Assembly (NCBI RefSeq): GCF_001456155.1
Contig: NZ_CP013293.1
Location: forward strand, 1,240,001-1,304,000
Origin: Chryseobacterium sp. IHB B 17019
Lineage (GTDB): Bacteria > Bacteroidota > Bacteroidia > Flavobacteriales > Weeksellaceae
Reading direction: 5' to 3'
DNA length: 64,000 nt
A model generated the notes under the pieces. The model did not search any database, was not told where the DNA came from, and saw only the letters and a program-made list of their open reading frames with translations. Shown here piece after piece: positions 26,955 through 35,426 of the stretch (position 1 is the first letter of the stretch; every line of letters starts with the position of its first letter). Position numbers and translations under genes: made by a program.

Positions 26955-28598
26955 TTAGTTTTTTGTAATTCTAAACCAATCAAAATCTGCGTATCCGCCG
27001 CGTGGAGCTTTTGCTGTGCTTATGCTGTACAAACCGACTTTAGCACCGATCCATTTTCCGGGTTTTGCCTGAAATACATCGCCAACCTTGATGAAATTTT
27101 TCCCGTTTTCACTGTAGCTAAACTGGCATAAACCATTCGGTTCGTTCACATTTACTTTTAAATAAGCTTCATTACCTTTTAATTTTGTTTCAAATAAAAC
27201 CTTTTCTTCACCGCCTTTATCAGCTTTTTCGGCTCTTCTTAACTGTAAATAAAATCCGTCCGGTTTGTTGGTAATTACAATGGATTCATGATCTAATCCC
27301 ATCACCAAAAGTCCTGCTGTTTTTCCTTCTTTGGCATCTTCGGGAATTAATTTAACCTTTGTGGAAGCTGTAAAATTCGGAGCTGGGAATTTTTGAGTTA
27401 ATAAATTAGGAATGTTCCACAGATTTTTTTCCCCTTCAGACGCTTTCATCGAAAATAATCTTAAAAATTTCTGGCCTGGCAATTTTGAAGACCAAACGAT
27501 ATTCTCGTTTGCGCTCCATTGCCATTGAATGCCTAATTTTTCTCCATCAAATTCATCTGTTTCAGGTGGAGTTACGATAGGGTAGGATTGCCCAACGTTT
27601 GGCTTTTTATAGGTTAAAACCGGTTCACCGATTCCATTTTTATTAAGATCGATTCCTATGATTGGCCAGTCTTTTTCCCATTTCATTGGCTGAAGATGAA
27701 CAATTCTTCCATAAGCATCAACATCCTGGAAATGGTAAAACCAATCTTCACCTGAAGGCGTATCAACCCAGGCTCCCTGGTGTGGCCCGTTGATTTTTGT
27801 AGAACCTTGTTCTAAAACAATTTTTTCTTCGTAAGGACCATAAATATTTTTTGATCTTAATACCAATTGCCAACCTGTTGCCACTCCGCCTGCAGGAGCA
27901 AAAATGTAGTAATAGCCGTTTCTTTTATAAAATTTTGGGCCTTCAACGGTTGGATGTGCATCGTGGCCGTCAAAAATATGAACGCCTTTATCCAAGACTT
28001 TGGTGCCTTCCGGATTCATTTTATTCACTGAAAGTAAACTTTTCACTCCTGCGCGGCTTCCTGCCCAACCATGAACTAAATACGCATTTCCGTCATCATC
28101 CCAAAACGGGCATGAATCAATCAAACCTTTTCCTTCCATCACCAAAACAGGCTTTTCCCAGGTTCCCAGCGGATCTTTGGTTTTCACCATATAGATTCCG
28201 AAATCGGGATCGCCCCAATAAATATAAAACTCACCTTTGTGGAATCGGATACTCGGCGCCCAGACTCCATCGCCTCTTTTGGGAGTTGAAAAATATTCGT
28301 GTGGAAGAACATCCGGGAGTGCATAATTTACTAATTTCCAATTAACCATATCTTTTGAATGGAGAATAGGTAATCCCGGAGCCTCATTGAAACTTGAAGC
28401 CGTCATATAATAATCTTCACCGACACGAATGGCATCGGGATCAGAATAATCTGCATATAAAATGGGATTTCTGTAATTTTTTCCCTGATCTGCTGTCCAG
28501 ACTTCAGAAACATAATTCTTTTCCTGCGCATTCAAATAATTTGATGCAATAGAAAAAACTGTGATTGAAAGTATATTTAAAATATTTTTTGTCTTCAT
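26955..28598 (-). CDS. GH43 family glycosidase
   Basis: A 547-residue exported enzyme. The N-terminal five-bladed propeller has YADYSDPDAIRVGEDYY (catalytic-base Asp), SCPFWDDDGNAYLVHG (pKa-modulating Asp) and HPTVEGPKFYKRNGYYYIFA (general-acid Glu). A C-terminal beta-sandwich domain (from about residue 350, DEFDGEKLGIQWQWS) is typical of larger GH43 enzymes. GH43 members remove arabinose, xylose or galactose; in this setting arabinan or galactan side chains of rhamnogalacturonan I are likely. Substrate cannot be fixed from sequence alone. Confidence 0.92.
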   Translation of the reverse strand: MKTKNILNILSITVFSIASNYLNAQEKNYVSEVWTADQGKNYRNPILYADYSDPDAIRVGEDYYMTASSFNEAPGLPILHSKDMVNWKLVNYALPDVLPHEYFSTPKRGDGVWAPSIRFHKGEFYIYWGDPDFGIYMVKTKDPLGTWEKPVLVMEGKGLIDSCPFWDDDGNAYLVHGWAGSRAGVKSLLSVNKMNPEGTKVLDKGVHIFDGHDAHPTVEGPKFYKRNGYYYIFAPAGGVATGWQLVLRSKNIYGPYEEKIVLEQGSTKINGPHQGAWVDTPSGEDWFYHFQDVDAYGRIVHLQPMKWEKDWPIIGIDLNKNGIGEPVLTYKKPNVGQSYPIVTPPETDEFDGEKLGIQWQWSANENIVWSSKLPGQKFLRLFSMKASEGEKNLWNIPNLLTQKFPAPNFTASTKVKLIPEDAKEGKTAGLLVMGLDHESIVITNKPDGFYLQLRRAEKADKGGEEKVLFETKLKGNEAYLKVNVNEPNGLCQFSYSENGKNFIKVGDVFQAKPGKWIGAKVGLYSISTAKAPRGGYADFDWFRITKN

Positions 28599-28630
28599 TA
28601 AATCAGATTCATTTATTTCGTTTTAGTAAA

Positions 28631-28712
28631 TTTTTAACGCAAAGAGCGCAAAGATTTTTTTAATTGATTCTGCATATTTTCCATTCGCAAAGGCGTTATA
28701 CTTAGCAAAAGG
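28631..28712 (-). repeat. Dispersed intergenic repeat (CTTTGCGTTAAAA family)
   Basis: On the minus strand it contains TATAACGCCTTTGCG and ends AATCTTTGCGCTCTTTGCG. The same pair of blocks occurs at 44256-44341 and 45931-46085. It fills the gap between the GH43 and GH105 genes. Confidence 0.55.
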
Positions 28713-28727
28713 TGAGTATTTTATCCT

Positions 28728-29981
28728 TTATTTTTCAAATTCTAAACTTGCCAAAATGAAAGGTCCTGTTCCTTTGGCGTCGTTGGAACGAATTTCTTCA
28801 TTTACATAATATTCGTATGAGCCGTCTCTGTAAGGTTTTCCGCCTAAACCTGCGACAGCACAGCATTTATTTAAGTTTACGACTCCGTTTTCATCAACGG
28901 TAATTAAATTTTTAATGATTCCGTCGTATCCTTTTTTAGCGGCAGTTTTATAAGATGCTGGTAAATATCCTTTGTTTACAGATTTTATCATTGTGTAAAC
29001 AAACATTGCTGAAGCAGTTGCTTCTTCGTAATTCCCTTTTTCTAATGGCTTGTCCAATACCTGGTACCAAAGACCCGATTTTTTGTCCTGAACTTTGATG
29101 ATGGCATCGGCGTAAGATTTTATGTAAGAAATTATTCTTGCCCTTCCCGGATGATCTTTAGGCAAATAATCCAAAACATCCACCATGGCCATTCCATACC
29201 AACCCATTGCTCTTCCCCAGAAATTCGGGGAAAGTCCGGTTTCTTTGTTTGCCCAAGCCTGTTCTTTGCTTTCGTCCCAGGCGTGGTAAAGCAATCCTGT
29301 TTTTTTGTCTAAAAGATTCTTTTGAACTGAATCAAACTGAAATACAATGTCATCATATGCTTTTGTAGCTTCTGCACCTTTTACAAAATCCTTTGTGTAA
29401 TGCGTGTAGAAAGGCATCCCCATGTACAGGCCATCCAGCCACACCTGGTATGGATATATTTTTTTATGCCAGAAAGACCCTTCTTTAGTTCTTGGCTGCC
29501 CGTCAATTTGTAAACGAAGAGTTTGAAGAGCTTTCAGGTATTTTTCTTTTTTCTCTTTTTCGTAAAGATAGAGAAGAACATTTCCGCTGTTCAGAAGGTC
29601 TATATTGTACTTCTCCATCTCGTAGGTAAGAATGGTGCCGTCTTCTTTGATCAGTTTTTCTCCGAAGTCGCTGATGTAATCGTAGTATTCTTTTTTACCG
29701 GTTTTTGCGTACAGTTGTTCAGCGGCATCCAATACAATCGCTGATGGATAGGTCCATTTTGGACTTTTGCTGAAATCAAGCATCCAGGATTCCGGGAAAC
29801 GGTGCATTTCGGAAAGCATCATTCTTTCAGACCATTTCAGATGGGCAGGAACAATTTTTCCGGATTGAGATGTTGCAGTTTTTGTCTGAGTTGCTACTTT
29901 TGTTTGGGCACAAGCTAAAAATATTCCTGAACCTAAAGCGGCAAATGCCAATAATTTTATGTTGTGGTTAATGAAATTCAT
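28728..29981 (-). CDS. Unsaturated rhamnogalacturonyl/uronyl hydrolase (GH105), copy 1
   Basis: A 417-residue lipoprotein (lipobox-like IFLACAQ, Cys near residue 24) of the YteR/YesR type. GH105 blocks are GSFWHKKIYPYQVWLDGLYM with the catalytic Asp in WLDGLYMGMPFY, HAWDESKEQAWANKETGLSP and NFWGRAMGWYGMAMVDVL. The C-terminus DGSYEYYVNEEIRSND is also typical. It hydrolyses the unsaturated uronyl end made by pectate or rhamnogalacturonan lyases, feeding KdgF and KduI. A divergent second copy is encoded at 62341. Confidence 0.94.
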   Translation of the reverse strand: MNFINHNIKLLAFAALGSGIFLACAQTKVATQTKTATSQSGKIVPAHLKWSERMMLSEMHRFPESWMLDFSKSPKWTYPSAIVLDAAEQLYAKTGKKEYYDYISDFGEKLIKEDGTILTYEMEKYNIDLLNSGNVLLYLYEKEKKEKYLKALQTLRLQIDGQPRTKEGSFWHKKIYPYQVWLDGLYMGMPFYTHYTKDFVKGAEATKAYDDIVFQFDSVQKNLLDKKTGLLYHAWDESKEQAWANKETGLSPNFWGRAMGWYGMAMVDVLDYLPKDHPGRARIISYIKSYADAIIKVQDKKSGLWYQVLDKPLEKGNYEEATASAMFVYTMIKSVNKGYLPASYKTAAKKGYDGIIKNLITVDENGVVNLNKCCAVAGLGGKPYRDGSYEYYVNEEIRSNDAKGTGPFILASLEFEK

Positions 29982-29992
29982 TATTTTAAACT

Positions 29993-30991
29993 TTAAAGTT
30001 GATTATTTTTATCTAAAATATCCAGTTTTTTATCCAAATCCTGATAAAAGGCTTCTTCAGTTGCTAAGCCATTTGGCTCCATAGACCAAGCCCCCAAAAA
30101 GTAATAAGAAACATTCTTCGTTTTCTTGAAAACTACAGTGTGAGTGGATTTTGTCTTAACATATTTATCAAAACTTTCAAGAGAGTAGAAGACAGCCATT
30201 CCCAGATTATCTTCTTTTTTTGTCTCGGTTTGGTTGCCGTAAGTAGCGATGTAGGCCCATTTTTTATTTTTACTGATTCCTTGTTTTAACGGAATATTTT
30301 TAATGGCAACAATTCCGGTACATAATCCTGAAATGGTGTTGCTTAAATTTAAATCTACTTTTACAAAACGGTCTTTATTAAAAATCGTCAGTTTTGATTG
30401 TAAATCTATCGCATCGCCCCAGGTTTTCCAGCCTTTATAATCGATGGTTGCATAAGATTGATCTTTTTCGTTAACCACTTTTACAGCTGTATTTTTCACG
30501 ACTTTAAAGGTTTCAATAAAATCATTCTGCTCGTCGTATCTTCCGTAAGAACCGATGCCGATGGTACGGCCGGATTTCAAAATATCCTGTCCCCACGGTG
30601 CATCGTGGTGATAGGATTCAAAACCGTCCTGTCCGACTTCAGGTAAAACCAAAGTGTTTACTTTTTTACCGAAAATATCCGTTGCATTTCTCCAATCCAA
30701 GTATAGTCTGTAACCGATCTGGTTGTTTTCCAGACCGATACCTTCATATCTGATATAGTAAGAATGGTCTGTATGTTCGGCAGGAAGCACAAGTTCATTA
30801 ATATTTTTAAAAGTTCCTCCAATGTACTGATTGCCTTCCCATTTTCCGCCTTCTTTTACGGAAAGTTCCGCGTAAGAAAAAGGAGCTTTTGGATTTTTCT
30901 TAATTTTTTCAATCACAGAAGTCTGAGCCAGAGAAAATGTTGAACTCAAAAATGCTCCTGCAATTGCTATTTTAAACAAACTGAATTTCAT
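29993..30991 (-). CDS. DUF4861 family protein, exported, copy 2
   Basis: A 332-residue protein with a signal peptide (STFSLAQTS). DUF4861-type blocks are SYYIRYEGIGLENNQIGYRL, YHHDAPWGQDILKSGRTIGI and the C-terminal YYFLGAWSMEPNG. It is placed 11 bases from GH105 copy 1, just as DUF4861 copy 1 adjoins the PL10 lyase. Pairing with lyase and unsaturated-uronyl steps in both places suggests a role on lyase products. The function is not established by the sequence. Confidence 0.75.
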   Translation of the reverse strand: MKFSLFKIAIAGAFLSSTFSLAQTSVIEKIKKNPKAPFSYAELSVKEGGKWEGNQYIGGTFKNINELVLPAEHTDHSYYIRYEGIGLENNQIGYRLYLDWRNATDIFGKKVNTLVLPEVGQDGFESYHHDAPWGQDILKSGRTIGIGSYGRYDEQNDFIETFKVVKNTAVKVVNEKDQSYATIDYKGWKTWGDAIDLQSKLTIFNKDRFVKVDLNLSNTISGLCTGIVAIKNIPLKQGISKNKKWAYIATYGNQTETKKEDNLGMAVFYSLESFDKYVKTKSTHTVVFKKTKNVSYYFLGAWSMEPNGLATEEAFYQDLDKKLDILDKNNQL

Positions 30992-31040
30992 AATACTTTT
31001 TATTAGATAACTGGTTTTGAACTAAAAGGTTTCATAGTTA

Positions 31041-32453
31041 TTAGGATTGTTCTTTAGTTATTTTTTTAACCAAATCGTTAAAATATACTTCAATATTATC
31101 ATATTTTTTATCTAAATCCCGTCCGTTGGAATTGGCAACTTTCGGGTTTAATTTATTTTTAATTTCCCATTCATCGGGCATTCCGTCATTGTCTGAATCG
31201 AGGAGAGGTTTTCCTGGATTTAAATTTGGAAATCCGCCTACATCATTTTGAGAATCAATGATTCCGTTGGTGCTTCCTTTTGAACCTTTGAACGTGAAAC
31301 TTCCATTTTTTACATCTTTTAAAACATGCAGATCAACGGCATCTCTCACCAAGCTTGCCCCTCCGAACTGTAAAATTTTCTCAAATGCTTCTTTCGCGGA
31401 ATGAGTTTTCACATTGTCCTGAACATCATGCGGCTGATTAATTTTTATGGAGTTTTTATCTTTATCCGTCAAATTGTAAGATTTCATCTGACCGAAAACA
31501 CCTTCCGTCCAGTTGTCCTTCGTGATTTCAGGGTTTCCTTCCATAACATTTCCGTTGATGTAATATTTCCCCCAAATGTTGTACACTTCAGCTTGTGGCT
31601 TTTTATTTTTATCGATGGCAACAATCCGTTGTTTTGTTGTTGTTGCAGGTCCGGGTTTGTAGTAATTATTAACGATATTCACGTTCATCCCTTCACCTCC
31701 GTAGATATTATTATGACCCCAATTATAGATCACATTATTCCTGAAATCGGTAAGATCGGTCAGTGCAAATTTACTTCCCGCATATTCTCCCAATCTCGGA
31801 TTTCTGCTGTCGTGATGCGCGTAGATATTATGATGAAAAGAGGCAAATTTTCCGCCTGCGATTCCGCCATATCCGTGAGCACCTTTTTCGTGGGTAGAAT
31901 TTCTTAAACTTTCAGAAATCACAGACCATTGAAGTGTAGTATTTTCATTAACATAAATGGAAACCGTTTCGTCCGTAGACCAGCTCATCGAACAATGATC
32001 GACCATCAGATTTTTGATAAATCTTGCGCCAAAAGCATCACCCTGATATTTTTTCTGATCACCCATCCTGAATCTCATGTAACGGATGATTACGTTGTCT
32101 GCTGCAACAAAAGTTTCATAATTGGCAACCGTTATTCCGTCTCCGGGAGCGGTTTGTCCGGCAATAGTGACATCGCCTTCTTTTATTCTTAACGGTGATT
32201 CTAAGTAAATCGTTCCACCGGTTTTAAAAACAATATATCTCGGTCCTTTATGGTTTAAAGCATGTCTCAAAGTGCCTTCCGAACCATCATCTGTCAACTT
32301 ATCAACAACATAAAATTTTCCGCCTCGTCCGCCGGTTGTGTATCTTCCGAAACCTTCTGCACCGGGAAAACTTAGAACGTTTTGAGCTTCAACAAAAGTC
32401 AAACTTCCGCATACAATCCCTATCGTCATTATTTTGGTGAAGTGTTTTTTCAT
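31041..32453 (-). CDS. Pectate lyase, PL1 type
   Basis: A 470-residue exported beta-helix protein with signal peptide ending near TFVEAQ. Family features are FPGAEGFGRYTTGGRGG, the conserved VTIAGQTAPGDGI, NLMVDHCSMSWSTDETVS and HHDSRNPRLGEYAGS, and a Ca-binding-like DSDNDGMPDEWEIKNKLNP near the end. It is a compact relative of the frameshifted protein at 10948, without the FN3, LamG and type IX tail, so it should remain periplasmic. It confirms the expected frame of the broken paralogue. It is likely to cleave homogalacturonan or pectin by beta-elimination. Confidence 0.92.
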   Translation of the reverse strand: MKKHFTKIMTIGIVCGSLTFVEAQNVLSFPGAEGFGRYTTGGRGGKFYVVDKLTDDGSEGTLRHALNHKGPRYIVFKTGGTIYLESPLRIKEGDVTIAGQTAPGDGITVANYETFVAADNVIIRYMRFRMGDQKKYQGDAFGARFIKNLMVDHCSMSWSTDETVSIYVNENTTLQWSVISESLRNSTHEKGAHGYGGIAGGKFASFHHNIYAHHDSRNPRLGEYAGSKFALTDLTDFRNNVIYNWGHNNIYGGEGMNVNIVNNYYKPGPATTTKQRIVAIDKNKKPQAEVYNIWGKYYINGNVMEGNPEITKDNWTEGVFGQMKSYNLTDKDKNSIKINQPHDVQDNVKTHSAKEAFEKILQFGGASLVRDAVDLHVLKDVKNGSFTFKGSKGSTNGIIDSQNDVGGFPNLNPGKPLLDSDNDGMPDEWEIKNKLNPKVANSNGRDLDKKYDNIEVYFNDLVKKITKEQS

Positions 32454-32493
32454 GATTGAAAATTCTTTGGCGTTTTTGATATTTTGATTTAAA

Positions 32494-33516
32494 TTATTTT
32501 AAACTTTTTTTCGCGTTCCAGTGGTCTTTTCCTTTGAGAATATTGTCTGTTGTGTATTTTTTTCTTTCTTGTTTTGTTAATTGATGCGACCATGAAACTC
32601 TTTTTGCAGCATTTGCTCCGGTTCCTTTTGAATTAAATTCTGCGTAAAACGTTGTCTTTTCTGCATCGGGTTTGTTCCAATTGTGCCATCCTTCCGGTTT
32701 TATGGTAGAATTCATTTCACAATCGATGTAAACTGTTTTTGCAAAATTTCTCCACGGTCTTCCTAGATAAACTGAATTTTCTTTCGCATCCCCTATAATT
32801 TTAGATTGAATAAAAACAAATCCGTACTCACTTTCCTCTGGAGTAGAAGCGGCTGTGACGTAGCTTGCGCTTTCTTTAGAATAGACCGTGCAGTTTTCAA
32901 AAACAGCGGTTCCGGCTCCGAAAATATAATCGGTTGTGCCTTCGATGTAGCAGTTTTTAAAGTAATTTCTTGAAGGTTTGGTTTTGTCTGTTAAATCCTG
33001 AACACCTTTTACATATAAAGTATCCTGATTTCCTAAGAATCTACAGTTTTCAAAGGCGATTCTGTCGCCTGAAGTTAAGACTGCAACGGCTTGTCCGACT
33101 TTTCCTGAACTGTTTTCAAATGAAATATTTCTTGCCGTAAAGTCATTTGAATAAATAAAAATCGTTGAAGAACCTGTTGTTCCAATATCTTTTCCTTCCG
33201 GATTCTTTTTTGAAGCAAAATCATCGTAAGTGATAATTGTGTTTTCAGAATTTTCTCCTTCAAGCAAAATAGGTCCTTTTGTTTCGGGAATGGTAATTTT
33301 TTCTTTGTAAACGCCAGCCTTAATTAAAATTTTTGTTCTTGTGGAGGAACTATTTTCAACGGCATCGATGGCTTGTTGTACCGTGGTAAAGTTGCCTTTT
33401 CCGTCTTTTGAAACCACGATTATTTTATCATTGGTTTTAAAAGAAAGAAGACTTAACAATACAATCGAAAAAATTGAAAGTGTTTTAAAATTTTTAATAA
33501 AAGTGGAAGTTTTCAT
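32494..33516 (-). CDS. Pectin methylesterase (CE8), copy 2
   Basis: A 340-residue CE8 enzyme. The hydrophobic N-terminus (TLSIFSIVLLSLLSF) acts as a signal peptide or anchor. Signature blocks in order are VGQAVAVLTSGD, GNQDTLYVKG, EGTTDYIFGAGTAVF and YLGRPWRNFAKTVY. Asp and Arg catalytic positions are intact. It resembles the copy at 22278 along its whole length and ends in the same KRVSWSHQLTK block, indicating duplication within the locus. Located right after susCD, it may act early on imported pectin fragments. Confidence 0.94.
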   Translation of the reverse strand: MKTSTFIKNFKTLSIFSIVLLSLLSFKTNDKIIVVSKDGKGNFTTVQQAIDAVENSSSTRTKILIKAGVYKEKITIPETKGPILLEGENSENTIITYDDFASKKNPEGKDIGTTGSSTIFIYSNDFTARNISFENSSGKVGQAVAVLTSGDRIAFENCRFLGNQDTLYVKGVQDLTDKTKPSRNYFKNCYIEGTTDYIFGAGTAVFENCTVYSKESASYVTAASTPEESEYGFVFIQSKIIGDAKENSVYLGRPWRNFAKTVYIDCEMNSTIKPEGWHNWNKPDAEKTTFYAEFNSKGTGANAAKRVSWSHQLTKQERKKYTTDNILKGKDHWNAKKSLK

Positions 33517-33599
33517 TAAATAAATTTTGAGTTAAAATACAGACTTCTCTTTGTGGGGAGGAAGCCTGTATTCTTTGATATGAATGTGAAACTTTTTAT

Positions 33600-35414
33600 C
33601 TAATAACCGTAATCTTGTGTAAGATTGTAATTCGATTGAATGATGTCACTGTAAATAGGTAACAATTCTTTCTTATTCGGTTGAAAATATTGTGCAAAAC
33701 CTTTTACCGGATCACTGATGTATGTAGGCAAAACGGCTGCTCTCCAAGCAATTTTCGTATAACCTGTCGGTGTTGCATCCTGAGAAGGCATGTAAAATAC
33801 CTGAGATTTGTCGCCACCGGTGAAGAAAATATCAATATCGTTGACATTTTGCTGTGCAGATTTTGTAGGATCATAAACCGATTTTTTATAATAAAGATTC
33901 AACGGTACGTTTGCATATTGTCCGGTTCCGCTTGCAAAAGCTGTCAGTTTTTGTCTTGTTTCCGTAATTTTTGCATCTAATAAATTCCAACGGATCAGGT
34001 CATATTTACGGATTCCTTCAGAACCCAGCTCCAATAATCTTTCCTGAACAATATAATTGAAGAATCCCACTTTATCTGTAGGAATTGTCCCCACCTGACC
34101 TAAATTTCCGGCGTAAGCTCTGTTTCTCACAAGTTTTACCGCGTTGATCGCTTCTGTAGAAGGTGCGCCGTGAATTTCATTATCTGCTTCTGCGAACATT
34201 AGCAAAACATCTGAAAAGCGCAGCAAAGGCCAGTCAACAGCGAGGTTTTGAGAAGGTCCTGTAATATTCGTCCAGGATTTTCTGTATTTTGAGTCTGTGA
34301 AAGAAATGGCATTTACAATTTCCGCCTGATTGGCATTATTCACTTTAAAAATTCCTACGTTCATGTCTCTTCTCAAGTCATATTTTGTAAACTCGTAGAA
34401 GTAAATTGGAAGTGCGTTGATACCGCCACCACCTTTCCAGTTGGAATTATCGTCATGCTTTAAACCGTTGTAATAACCGATTTTACTATCAGTTCTTGCA
34501 TTACCTCCAAAAGCTCCCACACAGAAAATGATTTCGTTTGTCGCGTCCTGCGTGTTGCTGTGCAAAGCCCTGAAAACTGCTTCGTAGCTTGGATTTAAGC
34601 TGTGTTCTCCCGCGTGGTTCATGATGTCTTTACATTCATCGTAAGCAATCTGATAATAGGTTTGTGGATTTGAACCCTGTGCCATCTGCTGTGGACTTCT
34701 CCTTAAAGAATAACCCGCTCTCGCCAATGCGATTCTGGCTCTTAAACCTTTAACAAAACCTTTTGAAATTCTAGCATTTGTAGTGCTTCCTTCTGATCTC
34801 CACGGAACTAAAGCTGAAGCCTGAGCCAAATCTGCAATGATTTTTTCATAAATAACATCTCTATCGGTTTTCGGAAGATAAAGATTGTCGTAATCCGCTG
34901 ATGGCTTGTCCTGAAAAGGTACATCGCCCCAGTTTCTTATTAATTCATAGTAAAACTGAGCTCTTAATGTTAATGCTTCACCAAGATAGCGGTCCATTAA
35001 TTTTTTATCGGCATCGGAACCTGTCTGATAAACAGGAGAAAGCGGAATGTTTTTAATGCAAAGATTCGCTCTTTCGATTCCTGAGTATAATTTTAAGAAA
35101 GGTTTATTTAATTCTGTATTGGTAGGGCAGGCCCCGAAAGTTGAGATTCCCCTTCTGTCATTACAATTGTAGTCTCCGGACGTTCTGAAATCGTCGCTGG
35201 AATGAGGATAAATTAAAGCTAATCTCTGTCCGTACCCGTCATCGCCCGCCAACTGGCTGTAAACACCCACCAATGCCGTGAAAGTGTCTGAAGTGCTGTC
35301 GAATTGCTGTGCTTCCGAAACACTGGAAAAGTTTTCAGGATCCAGATAATCGCTACATGAATTTATAGTGGTAAGCGAAAGGATGCAGCTTAATATAATT
35401 ATTGTCTTTTTCAT
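33600..35414 (-). CDS. SusD/RagB-family glycan-binding lipoprotein
   Basis: A 604-residue outer-membrane lipoprotein (lipobox in LTTINSCSDYL) that partners SusC. TPR-like helices and family blocks are visible: ALVGVYSQLAGDDGYG, YLGEALTLRAQFYYELIRNW with GDVPF, DWPLLRFSDVLLMFAEADNE, LVRNRAY and FNYIVQERLLELGSEGIRKY DLIRW. It binds the polysaccharide or oligosaccharide at the cell surface and acts as the lid of the SusC channel. It is 12 bases downstream of susC. Ligand inferred from the surrounding genes: pectic oligosaccharides. Confidence 0.96.
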   Translation of the reverse strand: MKKTIIILSCILSLTTINSCSDYLDPENFSSVSEAQQFDSTSDTFTALVGVYSQLAGDDGYGQRLALIYPHSSDDFRTSGDYNCNDRRGISTFGACPTNTELNKPFLKLYSGIERANLCIKNIPLSPVYQTGSDADKKLMDRYLGEALTLRAQFYYELIRNWGDVPFQDKPSADYDNLYLPKTDRDVIYEKIIADLAQASALVPWRSEGSTTNARISKGFVKGLRARIALARAGYSLRRSPQQMAQGSNPQTYYQIAYDECKDIMNHAGEHSLNPSYEAVFRALHSNTQDATNEIIFCVGAFGGNARTDSKIGYYNGLKHDDNSNWKGGGGINALPIYFYEFTKYDLRRDMNVGIFKVNNANQAEIVNAISFTDSKYRKSWTNITGPSQNLAVDWPLLRFSDVLLMFAEADNEIHGAPSTEAINAVKLVRNRAYAGNLGQVGTIPTDKVGFFNYIVQERLLELGSEGIRKYDLIRWNLLDAKITETRQKLTAFASGTGQYANVPLNLYYKKSVYDPTKSAQQNVNDIDIFFTGGDKSQVFYMPSQDATPTGYTKIAWRAAVLPTYISDPVKGFAQYFQPNKKELLPIYSDIIQSNYNLTQDYGY

Positions 35415-35426
35415 GTTTAAGTTTAA

